A stretch of DNA of 57,290 bases from Planctomycetota bacterium (GCA_016795205.1 JAEUHZ010000066.1:1-57290); one strand, 5' to 3'; positions 1-9,214 are shown, numbered from the stretch's first letter. Notes: generated from the sequence alone by a model not told the origin. Made by a program: numbers and translations.

Positions 1-69
1 CCGCGAAGGCGGCCGAGGCGGGGGGCGAGAACGGCGGAGTGGAGTCTGACTCCGTACTGACTCCGCACC
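1..69. other. Window edge upstream of the PH-domain genes
   Basis: No gene can be assigned here. The plus-strand frames close at about 49 and 60 or run on without a coding look, and no start codon with a ribosome-binding site is visible. The stretch contains a short GAGTC/GACTC-rich segment (about 41-65) that could be part of a promoter for the next gene or the very end of an upstream gene cut by the window edge. Confidence 0.3.
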
Positions 70-93
70 GTGCTAGCTTCCTCGCCGAGCGCG

Positions 94-657
94 ATGGAAG
101 ACCACCCGAGCCCCTGGGACCAGGACCTGACTCCGCCGAACGGCACGCCGCCCGCCCCGGCCTTCGCCGACGGTGCCGACCGGCGGCTCGAGCTGGGCTG
201 GATCCCGGCCTCGCGCTACGGCGGGCTGATCTTCTGCTCGGTCGCGGGGGCGCTCGGGTTCCTGGTCCTCTCGGGCGTCGTCGCGCTCGGCAAGCTCCCG
301 ATCCTGGTCTACCTGCTGCTCGTCACCGCGCTGCTCGTCGTCACGGGCCTGGGGCTGACGCTCGCCTGGCTGTGGCCGCAGTGGGAGCACGCGCGCGCCG
401 GCTATCGCATCCGGCCCGACCGCATCGAGAGCTGGAGCGGGGTCTTGTGGCGGCGCAGCGTCTCCGTGCCGATCTCGCGCGTGCAGTACACGGACGTGCG
501 GCAGGGTCCGCTCCAGCGCCGGCACGGCTTCGCCACGCTGGTCGTGCACACGGCGGGGACGCTGAGCTCGGACATCGCCTTCCAGGGGCTCCCGCCGGGC
601 CTCGCGAACGACGTGCGCGACTGGCTCGTCGCGCAGACCGGTTCCGATGCGGTCTGA
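94..657 (+). CDS. PH domain-containing membrane protein, YdbS-like
   Basis: This 187-residue protein has a disordered Pro/Asp-rich N-terminus (about 1-38), two membrane segments (about 43-66 and 69-95) and a C-terminal bacterial PH domain (bPH_2, formerly DUF304; about 100-180) with the usual 'R..W...R..VPISRVQ..DV' pattern. It resembles YdbS, which in Bacillus is encoded next to YdbT as here. The pair is proposed to act in the membrane, but its biochemical role is not settled. I chose the ATG at 94; an in-frame GTG at 70 would add eight residues. Its stop overlaps the start of the next PH-domain gene by 11 nt, so the two are surely co-transcribed and probably form a complex. Confidence 0.85.
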   Translation: MEDHPSPWDQDLTPPNGTPPAPAFADGADRRLELGWIPASRYGGLIFCSVAGALGFLVLSGVVALGKLPILVYLLLVTALLVVTGLGLTLAWLWPQWEHARAGYRIRPDRIESWSGVLWRRSVSVPISRVQYTDVRQGPLQRRHGFATLVVHTAGTLSSDIAFQGLPPGLANDVRDWLVAQTGSDAV

Positions 658-2155
658 GGCCGGTTCCGCCGAGCGGCGCCTGCATCCCGCGTCGCTCGTC
701 TTCCGGGTCGGACGCCACGCGCGCGGGCTGCTGCTGCCCGCGGCGGTGGTGTACTTCTTCTCGCGCGGCGAGACCTGGCAGGTGTGGCTCGCGGCGCTGT
801 TCGTGCCGATCCTGCTGTTCGACGTCTTCCGCTACCTGACGTTGCGCTGGCGCTACGACGCCGAGGAGCTCGTCCTGCGCGAAGGCTGGATCTTCCGCAG
901 CGAGCGGCACATCCCCTACGCGCGCATCCAGAACGTCGACCTGAAGCAGAACGTCCTGCACCGCGCGCTGTCCGTCGCGGAGGTCACGATCGAGACCGCT
1001 GGAGGCGTGGAGCCCGAGGCCTCGCTGTCGGTCGTGTCCCTGACGCAATACGACGAGCTGCGCCAGCGCGCGTTCGCCGGACGTGCGTCCGGTGGCGCGG
1101 AGCCCGGCACCCGCTCCACGCCCGCCGACCAGCCGGCGGACGCTGCGCCAGCCGCGGCGGAGACCGTGCTCCAGCTCGCACCGAGCGACGTCCTGCTCCT
1201 GGGCCTGAACCCGGGCCGAGGCCTGGCGCTGGTGGCGATCGCCTGGGGCGCGCTGCGCGAGCTCGGGCTCTTCGAGGGCTGGGAGGAGAGCGTGAACGAG
1301 GCCACCGCCGACCCCGACTCGATCGCCGCGCTGGCCCGCTACACGACCGCGCTCTTGTTCGTGGGCGGGATCGCGGCCTTGTTCGCGCTGTCCCTCGGCG
1401 GCGCGTTCGTCGAGTTCTTCGGCTTCCGCCTGGAGGACGACGGGCCCGTGTTCCGGGTGCGGCGTGGGTTGTTCACCCGCGAGGTCCTGACGATCCCCAA
1501 GGGTCGCATCCAGGTCGTCTCCGTCGAGCGCCCCTGGTTCCTGGCGCTGTTGGGCCGGGCGCGCGTCGAGGTGCGCACCGCGGGGGGCATCGACACGAGC
1601 GGCGGTGGACGGGGCCGTGGCGGACGGCACTTCGCGCCGATCGTGCGGGTCGAGCGCGTGCCCGAGCTCCTGGCGCGCATCCGCCCTGGGCTCGCGCTCG
1701 ACGGCGTGAGCTGGCGGCCGCTGGCGCGCCGCGCCCCGCGGCGCTTCCTGGTGGCGGCCCTGCTCCCGGCGCTGCCGCTCGCGGGCCTCTCCGTCGTGTT
1801 CTTCGAGTGGATCGGCGCCGGGATCGCGGCCGCGATCCTGGGCTTGGCCCTGACCGCCGGCGTGCGCCGCGCGCGTCGCGCGGGCTGGGCCCGCGCGAGC
1901 TGGGGCATCGCCGTGCGCGCCGGCGCGTTCTCGACCTCGGAGCACGCGACCTTCGACGACAAGATCCAGTGCGTCGACCTGCTGGAGACCCCCTTCGATC
2001 GCCGGCACCGGCACGCGACGTTGCGGGTCGACACGGCCGGTGCGCTCCTGCGGCAAGGCGTCGAAGTCGCGATCCCCTATCTGGATCGGGCCGAGGCCGA
2101 GACCCTGCGCGCCGAGCTCGTGGGCGCCGCCGTCCGCGCGCGGTTCCGCTGGTGA
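647..2155 (+). CDS. PH domain-containing membrane protein, YdbT-like, three bPH domains
   Basis: This 502-residue membrane protein has the YdbT layout: membrane pairs alternate with three bPH_2 domains at about 68-140, 255-335 and 415-495. Each domain shows the same signature, a charged strand, 'I....IQ.V/D', and a 'T/DTAGG' end. Membrane segments are visible near 25-64, 190-250 and 365-405. It overlaps the upstream PH-domain gene by 11 nt. The family is widespread but functionally vague; a link to membrane stress or to secreted peptides has been suggested for the Bacillus pair. A low-complexity stretch (about 145-175) lies between the first PH domain and the next membrane part. The start ATG lies inside the preceding gene, so translation is likely coupled. 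Confidence 0.85.
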   Translation: MRSEAGSAERRLHPASLVFRVGRHARGLLLPAAVVYFFSRGETWQVWLAALFVPILLFDVFRYLTLRWRYDAEELVLREGWIFRSERHIPYARIQNVDLKQNVLHRALSVAEVTIETAGGVEPEASLSVVSLTQYDELRQRAFAGRASGGAEPGTRSTPADQPADAAPAAAETVLQLAPSDVLLLGLNPGRGLALVAIAWGALRELGLFEGWEESVNEATADPDSIAALARYTTALLFVGGIAALFALSLGGAFVEFFGFRLEDDGPVFRVRRGLFTREVLTIPKGRIQVVSVERPWFLALLGRARVEVRTAGGIDTSGGGRGRGGRHFAPIVRVERVPELLARIRPGLALDGVSWRPLARRAPRRFLVAALLPALPLAGLSVVFFEWIGAGIAAAILGLALTAGVRRARRAGWARASWGIAVRAGAFSTSEHATFDDKIQCVDLLETPFDRRHRHATLRVDTAGALLRQGVEVAIPYLDRAEAETLRAELVGAAVRARFRW

Positions 2156-2166
2156 GGGGGCGACCG

Positions 2167-2181
2167 CCCGCGAGGCGCGGG
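2167..2181 (+). terminator. Short GC hairpin after the PH-domain pair
   Basis: CCCGCG and CGCGGG arms (2167-2172 and 2176-2181) flank a 3-nt loop, 11 nt after the stop at 2155. No T-run follows, so it may slow or end transcription only with help from other factors. It could equally be chance in such GC-rich DNA. Confidence 0.3.
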
Positions 2182-2300
2182 TCGTGGCGAGCCATGGAAC
2201 CGCGGCCCGGCACCGCTACCTTCTCCGCGCTCCAGGCGAGAGCCGACGCGCGCCGATGCACCCGTCCCGACCCGCCCCGCCGAACCACTCGAGCCACGCC

Positions 2301-3455
2301 ATGACCAAGCCCGTCCGCCCCATCCTGTGGATCCCTGGCCCCACCGAGGTACGCCCCGAGATCCTGGCCGAGTGCTCGCGCCCCATGATCGGTCACCGCT
2401 CGAAGGCCATGACGGTCCTGCAAGAGCGGCTCGATCCGCACCTGAAGCTGGCGTTCGGGCTCGCGGACGGCTCGGACGCCAGCGTCGCCGTGCACACCTG
2501 CGCCGGCACCGGGCTGATGGAGTCGTCGCTCCTGGGAGTGGGCCCGCGCGTCCTGTGCGTCGTGAACGGCAGCTTCAGCAAGCGCTTCCACGAGATCGCC
2601 GTCGCGCTGGGCAAGCAGGCCGTGAAGCTCTCCGCCCCGATGGGCTCACAGGTGCCGTTCGCGCAGATCGAGCAGGCACTGTCGCAGCAGGGTCCGTTCG
2701 ACGCGCTGACGATCGTCTCGAACGAGACCTCGACCGGCGTGCGCACGCCGCTCTCCGAGCTGGCCGCCCTCACGCGCAAGTTCCGCGAGACGATGGTGCT
2801 CGTCGATTTCGTCAGCTACATCGCGGGCGCACCGATCGACTTCGACGAGCACGGCTTCGACTTCGGCTTCGCCGGCATCCAGAAGGCCCTGGCGCTGCCG
2901 CCGGGACTCACGGTCGCGTGCGCCTCGCGCCGCTACCTCGAGCAAGCCAAGACACGCCAGAGCCGTGGCTTCTACCTCGACCCGGTCAAGGTGTTCGCCG
3001 GCCACGCCGAGCGCGCGACGATGGCCACGCCGGCGATCTCGCTCTACTACGCGCTGGCGCAGGAGCTCGAGGACATCTCGGCCGGCGTCACGCTGCCCGC
3101 CAGCCAGAAGGGCAAGACGGGTCGCGCCGCGTGGCAGGCACGCTTCGACGAGCACACGCGCATGCAACAGGTCACGGAAGCCTGGGCCGCGAGCAACGGG
3201 CTCGAGCTGCTGCCCGCGCCCGCGCTGCGCTCGACGACGATCTCCTGCATCCAGGCCGGCGACCTCGACGTGCCGGCGTTCCTGGCGGCGATCAAGGCGC
3301 GCGGCCACGAGCTCGGGAACGGCTACGGCGACCTCAAGGACAAGACCTTCCGCATCGGGCACATGGGCGACCACACCGAGTCCCGGCTGGCGGAGATGCT
3401 GCAGCTCGCCGACGACGCGATCGCCGAGGTGCGCGGCGCGCGCGCGCGCTCCTGA
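2301..3455 (+). CDS. Class V aminotransferase (serine/alanine-glyoxylate type)
   Basis: This 384-residue PLP enzyme is of the small class V transaminase group. The N-terminus has the 'PGPTEV' and 'P.IGHRS' signatures of serine-glyoxylate and alanine-glyoxylate aminotransferases. The cofactor site is visible as Asp169 in 'LVDFVS' and the Schiff-base lysine Lys195 in 'AGIQKALALPPG'. The C-terminus has 'FRIGHMGD', the small-domain motif common in these enzymes. It likely moves an amino group between serine or alanine and glyoxylate or a 2-oxo acid. A role as a phosphoserine aminotransferase in serine synthesis is a real alternative, because this subfamily has been recruited for that reaction in several phyla. 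The frame is open far upstream, but homology starts at the ATG at 2301. The gene stands alone. Confidence 0.85.
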   Translation: MTKPVRPILWIPGPTEVRPEILAECSRPMIGHRSKAMTVLQERLDPHLKLAFGLADGSDASVAVHTCAGTGLMESSLLGVGPRVLCVVNGSFSKRFHEIAVALGKQAVKLSAPMGSQVPFAQIEQALSQQGPFDALTIVSNETSTGVRTPLSELAALTRKFRETMVLVDFVSYIAGAPIDFDEHGFDFGFAGIQKALALPPGLTVACASRRYLEQAKTRQSRGFYLDPVKVFAGHAERATMATPAISLYYALAQELEDISAGVTLPASQKGKTGRAAWQARFDEHTRMQQVTEAWAASNGLELLPAPALRSTTISCIQAGDLDVPAFLAAIKARGHELGNGYGDLKDKTFRIGHMGDHTESRLAEMLQLADDAIAEVRGARARS

Positions 3456-3574
3456 TCCGCCCCTCCGCACCAGCTGCTCCAGCCACGGACACTCCCGCCC
3501 AGGCGCGCGCGCCACGCGTGCGGGGTCGGGTCGGGGCGCGTTGGCCGCCGGGGCCAGGGCGCCCGAGCGCGACC

Positions 3575-6070
3575 TCAATCCACGACCATGCGCTTGCGGC
3601 GCGCGAGGTCCACGGCAACCGCGCGCAGCTCCTCGGGCCCGAGCCGATGGAGCTGGTGCGCGAGCGTGCGCGTCGGATCGATGACCCCCTGGGCGCCGGC
3701 CGCGACCCGCGCGTCGAGGATCAGGAGCAGGTCGGCGAGCAGCCGCGCGTAGGCCGCCCCGTGCGGCGTGGGGCCCGGCCCACTCTCCGCGGACTCCAGC
3801 ACCTGGACGAGCGCCAGGCGCGGGTCCGGGGCCACGCACAGCGCCGTGAGCTGCGCGCGCAGCTCGAGCTCCTCGTGCACGCGCGCCGCGGAGAACCCGG
3901 CGTCGGCGAGCAGCGCCAGCGCCGCCGGCCAGCGGCGCGCGAGCGGCAGGAAGCGCGTGCGGTCGCACAGGTGCCCTTCCTCGTGCGCGGCGGTCACGGC
4001 CAACAGGTCGTCGAGCTCGAGCCGTCCCAGCGCCAGCCCCGCGGGCGCCCGGTCGACCAGCACGGCCAATCGCACGCGCTGGGCCTGACCCAAGAGCGCT
4101 TCCGTCGCGGTGCGCGAGCGCACGCCGTCCGGACCGACCTCGGCCTCCAGCCCGCCGACCGCCAGCGCGCGTCGCACGCGCTCGGGCGAGCCCTCGAAGC
4201 GCCGCGCCAGCTCGTCCCAGGCCGCGAGCTCCGCGCGCACCGCGTCGACGTCGATCCAATAGCCCTCGTGGAGCGCGGCGCCCGCGATGCGCGCGCCCCG
4301 GCGTCCCGCGCGGCTGGGTAGATCGGCGCCCTCGCACCAGGCGATCGCGCCGCGCCAGGGCACGCCCAGGTGCTCGCCCGAGCGCTCCTCGAGCAGCAGG
4401 AGCGGCAGCACGGTGCCGTCGGCGGGCTCGCTGCCGAACTGGCCGAACAATCCAAAGCGTCCCAAGCCGGCGAGCAGCGCGGCCAGGCCGCCCGTGGCGC
4501 TGCCCCGCGGACCCAGCCCGGCGCGCTCATCCTCCGCCGTGAGCCGCGGCCCGGGGTGCACGACGGTCGCGGCCCCCGCATAGGAGCGACGCGGCGAGGC
4601 GAGCAACTCGGCGCGCACGAGCTCGACGTCCTGGGCCTCGGGGCGTCCATCCAAGGAGAGCGCCAGCGCGGCGTGCGGCGCCAGCGCGCCGAAGAGCTCG
4701 TCGAGCGCGCGGGGCGGCCCCGGCGCTGGGCGCACGGGCGCCCCCTCCGCGTCGCGCTCGGCGGGCGGTCCGCGCCTGCGCCGCTCGGCCACGTCGCTCG
4801 CGAGGAGCAGGCGCTGCGCGGCGGAGAGGAAGCTCGTCGCGGCCAGCGCGCGCGCGTCGGCCGCGGCCGCGCGTCCCAGATCAGACGCCGCCAGCCGCGC
4901 CGCGACCGCGCGCGCTTCCCGGAACCAGCCGGCAGCGAGCAGCGCGTCGCAGAAGGCCTGCAGCTCGTCGACTCCGCCGCGCGACTCGAGGGCGCGCGCG
5001 GCCTCGACGACCCGCGCCAGCCGCGGCTCGCGCGGCAGCCCGTCCTCGCCCTTGACCACCCGCGGCAGCTCGTCGAGCCAGCGCTCCGTCGCGCCGGCGA
5101 AGTCCCCCGCCGCGAAGCGCGCCGCGCGCAGCAGCGAGCCGCGCGGGACGGCCGCGCCGTTGGCGTCCGCCGCGCGCTCGAGCAGCCCCAGCGCGAGCGG
5201 CGTCGGTGCCTCGTCGAGCAAGATCTCGGCGCGCAGCCGGTCGCGCAGCGCGCCGGGCCGCGCCGCCAGCGACAGCACGACACGCGCCGGGTCCGCGCGC
5301 GGGATCGAGCGCCCGAGCGCGGTGGCGAGCTCGACGGTCTCGGTCGCCGTGAGGTCCGCGTGCGCCAGGAGCGCCAGCGCGCGCTCGATCCCCGATTCCA
5401 CGACGTGCAGACGCGGCGCGCGCAGCTCGAGGAGCGCGGCCTGCACGGCCAGCTCGGCACGGTCGCCCGGCGCGATCTCGGGATCCGCGGCGCGCGCGTC
5501 GAGGCGTCGCACGGCCTCGCTCACGCGCCCCGCCGCGGCGTCGATCCGCGCCAGGTTCGAGCTGAACGTGGTGCGCTCGAAGGGATCGCGCGCCAGGGCC
5601 AGCGCGCGCTCGGCGGCGCGCCGCGGCGGCGGGGCGTCCTCGCCCCCGCCCTGGACCGCGAGGCCGTGCCAAGCCCAGGCGAGCGAGGGATCGAGCCGGG
5701 TCGCGCGCAGGAAGCGCGCGGTTCCCGCACGGCCCTCGAAGCGCCCGGCGAGGTAGTGCGTGGCGGCGTCCTCCCCTTCCCGGCGGAGCGCATCGCGGTG
5801 GGCCGCGAGCGCCTCGAGGCCCAAGAGGTCGGCCCGATCGAGGTCGTCGAGCGCGCGCCGCGGCGCGACCCAATCGGGGGCCAGCTCGCGGGCGCGCGCG
5901 AGCGCCGCGCGGGCGCGCGCGGCGCTCTCCGCATCTCCCGCGCGCAGCGCGGCACGCGCCTCGGCCAGCGCCGCGGACGCCGCCGCGGGCACCGGCGGAG
6001 GGGGCCGCACCGGCGTCGCGCAGGCCGCGCACAGAGCGCCCAGGACGACGAGGAGGAGGGCGGCGCGCAC
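3575..6070 (-). CDS. Large lipoprotein with TPR-like helices and a HEEGH metallopeptidase-like motif
   Basis: This 831-residue protein starts with a lipoprotein signal peptide (cysteine in 'ALCAAC'), so it is probably membrane-anchored and exported. The first 450 or so residues are Ala/Arg/Leu-rich helical repeats of TPR style, with alternating 'A..AL..A' patterns. The C-terminal third contains 'TAAHEEGHLCD' with HEEGH at 696-700 and a downstream 'HEELELRAQ' near 731-739 that could supply a third zinc ligand, as in gluzincin peptidases. I do not recognise the family. A secreted metallopeptidase or a peptidase-derived scaffold is an inference from the motif. The start used is GTG at 6070, with a TAGAAC hexamer 9 nt upstream. 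The gene is divergent from the thioredoxin-fold gene and convergent with the aminotransferase. Confidence 0.7.
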   Translation of the reverse strand: MRAALLLVVLGALCAACATPVRPPPPVPAAASAALAEARAALRAGDAESAARARAALARARELAPDWVAPRRALDDLDRADLLGLEALAAHRDALRREGEDAATHYLAGRFEGRAGTARFLRATRLDPSLAWAWHGLAVQGGGEDAPPPRRAAERALALARDPFERTTFSSNLARIDAAAGRVSEAVRRLDARAADPEIAPGDRAELAVQAALLELRAPRLHVVESGIERALALLAHADLTATETVELATALGRSIPRADPARVVLSLAARPGALRDRLRAEILLDEAPTPLALGLLERAADANGAAVPRGSLLRAARFAAGDFAGATERWLDELPRVVKGEDGLPREPRLARVVEAARALESRGGVDELQAFCDALLAAGWFREARAVAARLAASDLGRAAAADARALAATSFLSAAQRLLLASDVAERRRRGPPAERDAEGAPVRPAPGPPRALDELFGALAPHAALALSLDGRPEAQDVELVRAELLASPRRSYAGAATVVHPGPRLTAEDERAGLGPRGSATGGLAALLAGLGRFGLFGQFGSEPADGTVLPLLLLEERSGEHLGVPWRGAIAWCEGADLPSRAGRRGARIAGAALHEGYWIDVDAVRAELAAWDELARRFEGSPERVRRALAVGGLEAEVGPDGVRSRTATEALLGQAQRVRLAVLVDRAPAGLALGRLELDDLLAVTAAHEEGHLCDRTRFLPLARRWPAALALLADAGFSAARVHEELELRAQLTALCVAPDPRLALVQVLESAESGPGPTPHGAAYARLLADLLLILDARVAAGAQGVIDPTRTLAHQLHRLGPEELRAVAVDLARRKRMVVD

Positions 6071-6163
6071 GGAGCTCGCGTTCTAGGTCCTGCCCGCCCC
6101 ACACGACAAGGGCCGAGCGCGGGTTTGCGCCCGACGGACCGGCGCGCGAGACTGGCAGGCGCC

Positions 6164-7309
6164 ATGTGGAGCCCGACCCACACCCCGGCGTGGATCCTGG
6201 CGGCGCTGTGCGCCTTGGCACCGGCCTTCGAGCCGCTCCAGAAGGGCGGCGCGCGCGACAAGGACAAGGAGAAGAAGACCGGCACTCCAGCGCGCGGAGC
6301 GCAGGCGCCGCCGCCGCTCGCGCCCTGGCGCGGCAAGCTGCTCGACGCGCGCGCGGCGGCCAAGGAGCGCAACGTCCCGCTGCTGATCCACGTGATCCTC
6401 GACCAGGAGGAGTCGAACGACCGCTACCGCGACACGGTGCTCCCCGACCCGGACCTCCTGCGGCGCAGCGCCGCGGCGCTCGTGATCCTGGCCAACAACG
6501 GCCAGCACCCGCCCAAGCGCGTCGAGATCGTCGTGGACGGCGAGACGACCTCGAAGGAGGTCTGCTCGGTGTACCCGATGTTCGCGCGCTGCTCCGAGCA
6601 CCGCGCGCCGTGGGATGAGCTCTACCTCGAGCTGCGCGAGGAGGACGGCGACATGAAGTGCCCGCAGACCGCCGTGTTCCTGCCGGACGGCAAGCTCGTG
6701 GGGCGCATCAACACGAGCAGCGCGCCCGAGCCCGCCGAGGTGTCGGCGCTGCTCGCCGAGGCACTCGTCAAGGCCGGGCCGGGGCTCACCGAGGAGCAGC
6801 TCGCGCTCGTCAAGCAGCGCTTGGCCGAGGGTCGCGAGCTGGCGGCGCGCGCGGACTGGGTCGGCGCCTGGCACGCCTGGAACGGCGTGCTGGCCCTGAC
6901 GCAGGCCAGCGCCTTCGCCGAGGAGGCGCGCCGCGAGGAGCCCAAGGCGTTGGCGGGCATGCGCGCCGCGTTCGAGACCATCGCGGCGCGGCTGGTCCCG
7001 GGCAGCGCGGCGCAGGCCTTCGCCGACCTCTCGCGCTTCGCCGCCGACGTGGTGGGCACGCCGCTCGAGAAGGACGTGCAGCAGCGCCTGAAGCGCGCCG
7101 AGGCGGACAAGGCCATCGCGGCCGAGATCAAGGCCTGGCGCCTCGCGCTCGAAGCCGACGCGCTGCTGCGCGAGGCCACCGACTTCGCCGACGCCGGCGA
7201 GACGAAGAAGTCCGAGCGCGTGATCAAGCGCTTGCTGGCCCCGAAGTACGCCGGCACGCCCGCGCAGGACACGGCGCGCAAGCTGTGGCCGGACGTGACG
7301 CCCGGCTGA
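6164..7309 (+). CDS. Secreted thioredoxin-fold protein without CxxC
   Basis: This 381-residue protein has an N-terminal signal peptide (about 1-22), a Lys/Asp-rich linker, and then a thioredoxin-like region (about 50-190) starting 'L.AR..AKERNVPLLIHV', the pattern of thioredoxin domains attached to secreted planctomycete proteins. A cis-proline-like 'CPQT.VFLPDGK' follows. The usual active-site CxxC after the first strand is absent, so it is unlikely to be a simple disulfide reductase; other cysteines lie in 'EVCSVYPMFARCSEH'. The C-terminal half is helical. I cannot assign a substrate. The start at 6164 is the ATG followed directly by the signal peptide, although the frame is open for about 1.8 kb upstream. 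It is convergent with the M28 peptidase gene, 16 nt away. Confidence 0.65.
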   Translation: MWSPTHTPAWILAALCALAPAFEPLQKGGARDKDKEKKTGTPARGAQAPPPLAPWRGKLLDARAAAKERNVPLLIHVILDQEESNDRYRDTVLPDPDLLRRSAAALVILANNGQHPPKRVEIVVDGETTSKEVCSVYPMFARCSEHRAPWDELYLELREEDGDMKCPQTAVFLPDGKLVGRINTSSAPEPAEVSALLAEALVKAGPGLTEEQLALVKQRLAEGRELAARADWVGAWHAWNGVLALTQASAFAEEARREEPKALAGMRAAFETIAARLVPGSAAQAFADLSRFAADVVGTPLEKDVQQRLKRAEADKAIAAEIKAWRLALEADALLREATDFADAGETKKSERVIKRLLAPKYAGTPAQDTARKLWPDVTPG

Positions 7310-7325
7310 GCGCCCGCTCCTGCCG

Positions 7326-9179
7326 TCAGCGCACGCCGCGCGAGCTGAGCGTGACGAACGTCTCCTCGCGCCGGCCGTCGCGCTCGAACACGACGCGCAC
7401 GGCGTCGCCCGGCTTGTGGTGCTGGAGCGCGTAGGTCAGGTCGTAGATGCTCTCGATCTCGACGTCGCCCAAGGCCAGCAGCACGTCGCCGGCCAGGAAC
7501 CCGGCGCGCTCGGCCGGGGAACCCGAGGAGGTGCCGTCGATCTTCACGCCCGGACCCTCGAAGGCATAGCTCGGGACCGAGCCGAACCAGGCGTTGAACA
7601 GGGACTGCACGCGGCGCTCGCCCTCCGGCGCGGGCGGCGGCTCGACGAAGGCCAGCTCCTCGGTTCCGGCCGCGCGCAGGACCAGCGCGTGGGCCAGGTC
7701 GGCGACGCGCGCCGCGCCCTCGGCCTCGAAGCGCTCGAGGTCGTCGGTCGGCTTGTGGTAGTCGGTGTGCAGGCCCGTGAAGAGGTGCAGCACGGGCTTC
7801 TTGCGCTTGGCGAACGTGGCGTGGTCGCTGCTGCCCGCGAGCGCCGAGGAGGAGGCGTTCACCGCCAGCTCGAGACCGGCGCCCGGCCCGGCCTCTGCGA
7901 GCCAGTTCGGGAACTCCGAGGCCGACCCGGCGCCCAGGACCTGGAGCTTGCCGCTCTCGGCGCGCCCGACCATGTCGAGGTTGATCTTCGCCACGACGCG
8001 CTCGAGCGGCACGGTCGGGTGCGCGGCCCAGTGCTCGCTGCCGAGCAGGCCCAGCTCCTCGCCCGACCACAGGGCCACGAGCACGTCGCAGGGTGGCGGC
8101 GGGCCGGCCGCCAGGCGCCGCGCGACCTCGAGCACGACCGCCGTGCCGCTGGCGTTGTCGTCCGCGCCGTTGTGGACCGCGCGCACGCCCGGGGCCAGCG
8201 AGCCGGTGCCGCCCCAGCCGAGGTGGTCGTAGTGGCCCCCGATCACGACGACCCGTGAGCGGTCCACGCCGGGCACGAGGCCCAGCACGTTCGTCGCGGG
8301 GCCGTGTCCGCGCTCGACCTCGGCGGACACCGTGAACGGGCGCGCGTCGCCGTCCGTGGCGCGCGCGGGTCGCGATTCGAGGTCGCGCGACCACTCCAGC
8401 AGCGCCGGGCCGAACAAGGCCAGCGCCTCGCTCCAGGCCAGCGTCAGGCACGGGATCCCGGCGCGCCCGCTGCCGCCCTCGTGGAAGGCCAGCACCCCTC
8501 GGCCGGCGTCGGCGGGGTGCTGGAGCAGGATCACCGCGGCGGCGCCCTTGCGCTTGGCGTTCATGACCTTGGTGAAGACCAGCCCGGCGTTCACGAACGG
8601 ATCGCCGGCCGTGACGCGCTGCGCGTCGCCGTGCGGGTTGGCGGCGGTGGCCTCCTGCACGGGGGCGGCCGCGGCGGGCTTGGGCGGCGAGGCCGGCGTG
8701 CCGCGCACGACGAGCGCGATGCGGCCCGCGAGTTCGCGTCCGGCGAAGTCGTCCCAGCCGCTGGCCGCGAGCTCGATGCCGAAGCCGCACCAGGCGACGG
8801 GCGCGCGCACGGTGCCGCTCTCGGCGCAGAACAGCGGCGCGAGCCGTGTCTCGGACTCCGCGACGCGCGCGCCGTCGGGCCCCTGCAGGTAGGAGCGCCC
8901 GGTCGGCCGCGGCTCGAGTGGGACCGGGAACTCCTGCTCGTAGGAGCCCTGCGCGCCGGCCGGCTCCAGGCCCAGCGCGGCGAGGCGCGCGGCGATCCAG
9001 CGCCCCGCCTCGAGGCCCAGCTCGGTGCCCGCGCGGCGGCCCTCGCGGGCGTCGTCGGCCAGCCAGGCCACGTCGGCCGCGAGGCGCGCGGCGCTCGTCG
9101 CCGGCGCGTCGGTCGCGTCGGTCGTGGAGCAGGCGGCGAGGACGAGGAGCAGGCCCGGGGCGAGGAGCTTCGTGCGCAT
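7326..9179 (-). CDS. M28 family zinc aminopeptidase lipoprotein with PA and PDZ domains
   Basis: This 617-residue lipoprotein has its lipobox 'LAAC' at Cys17. After an N-terminal cap comes a protease-associated (PA) insert (about 130-220), then the M28 catalytic domain: 'GGHYDHLG' gives the first histidine, 'NGADDNASG' the bridging aspartate, 'WSGEELGLLGS' the catalytic and metal glutamates, and 'NLDMVGR' a further ligand. The last 90 residues form a PDZ domain ('GSPAERAGFLAGDVLLALG'), a known add-on in secreted M28 peptidases that probably binds peptides or partners. It should remove N-terminal residues from peptides outside the cytoplasmic membrane. The ATG at 9179 begins the signal peptide; a GTG at 9188 is possible. 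A TAGCAT hexamer lies 9 nt upstream. It is divergent from the MBL gene. Confidence 0.9.
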   Translation of the reverse strand: MRTKLLAPGLLLVLAACSTTDATDAPATSAARLAADVAWLADDAREGRRAGTELGLEAGRWIAARLAALGLEPAGAQGSYEQEFPVPLEPRPTGRSYLQGPDGARVAESETRLAPLFCAESGTVRAPVAWCGFGIELAASGWDDFAGRELAGRIALVVRGTPASPPKPAAAAPVQEATAANPHGDAQRVTAGDPFVNAGLVFTKVMNAKRKGAAAVILLQHPADAGRGVLAFHEGGSGRAGIPCLTLAWSEALALFGPALLEWSRDLESRPARATDGDARPFTVSAEVERGHGPATNVLGLVPGVDRSRVVVIGGHYDHLGWGGTGSLAPGVRAVHNGADDNASGTAVVLEVARRLAAGPPPPCDVLVALWSGEELGLLGSEHWAAHPTVPLERVVAKINLDMVGRAESGKLQVLGAGSASEFPNWLAEAGPGAGLELAVNASSSALAGSSDHATFAKRKKPVLHLFTGLHTDYHKPTDDLERFEAEGAARVADLAHALVLRAAGTEELAFVEPPPAPEGERRVQSLFNAWFGSVPSYAFEGPGVKIDGTSSGSPAERAGFLAGDVLLALGDVEIESIYDLTYALQHHKPGDAVRVVFERDGRREETFVTLSSRGVR

Positions 9180-9188
9180 GGGCCGCAC

Positions 9189-9194
9189 ATGCTA
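9189..9194 (-). promoter_or_regulatory. Candidate -10 element of the M28-PDZ gene
   Basis: On the minus strand this reads TAGCAT, 9 nt before the ATG at 9179. No Shine-Dalgarno sequence lies between, which fits a leaderless transcript. The -35 region is not convincing. Confidence 0.35.
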
Positions 9195-9208
9195 CAGCGC
9201 GCATCCGC

Positions 9209-9214
9209 TAGAGT
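9209..9214 (+). promoter_or_regulatory. Candidate -10 element of the MBL hydrolase gene
   Basis: TAGAGT lies 6 nt before the GTG at 9221. There is no ribosome-binding site in the gap. It faces the TAGCAT of the divergent gene only 14 nt away, so the two promoters would compete for space. Confidence 0.35.

Noticed and set aside
4370..6163. Upstream 598-codon extension of the thioredoxin-fold gene
   Set aside because: It is antisense to the large lipoprotein gene and precedes a clear signal peptide at 6164.
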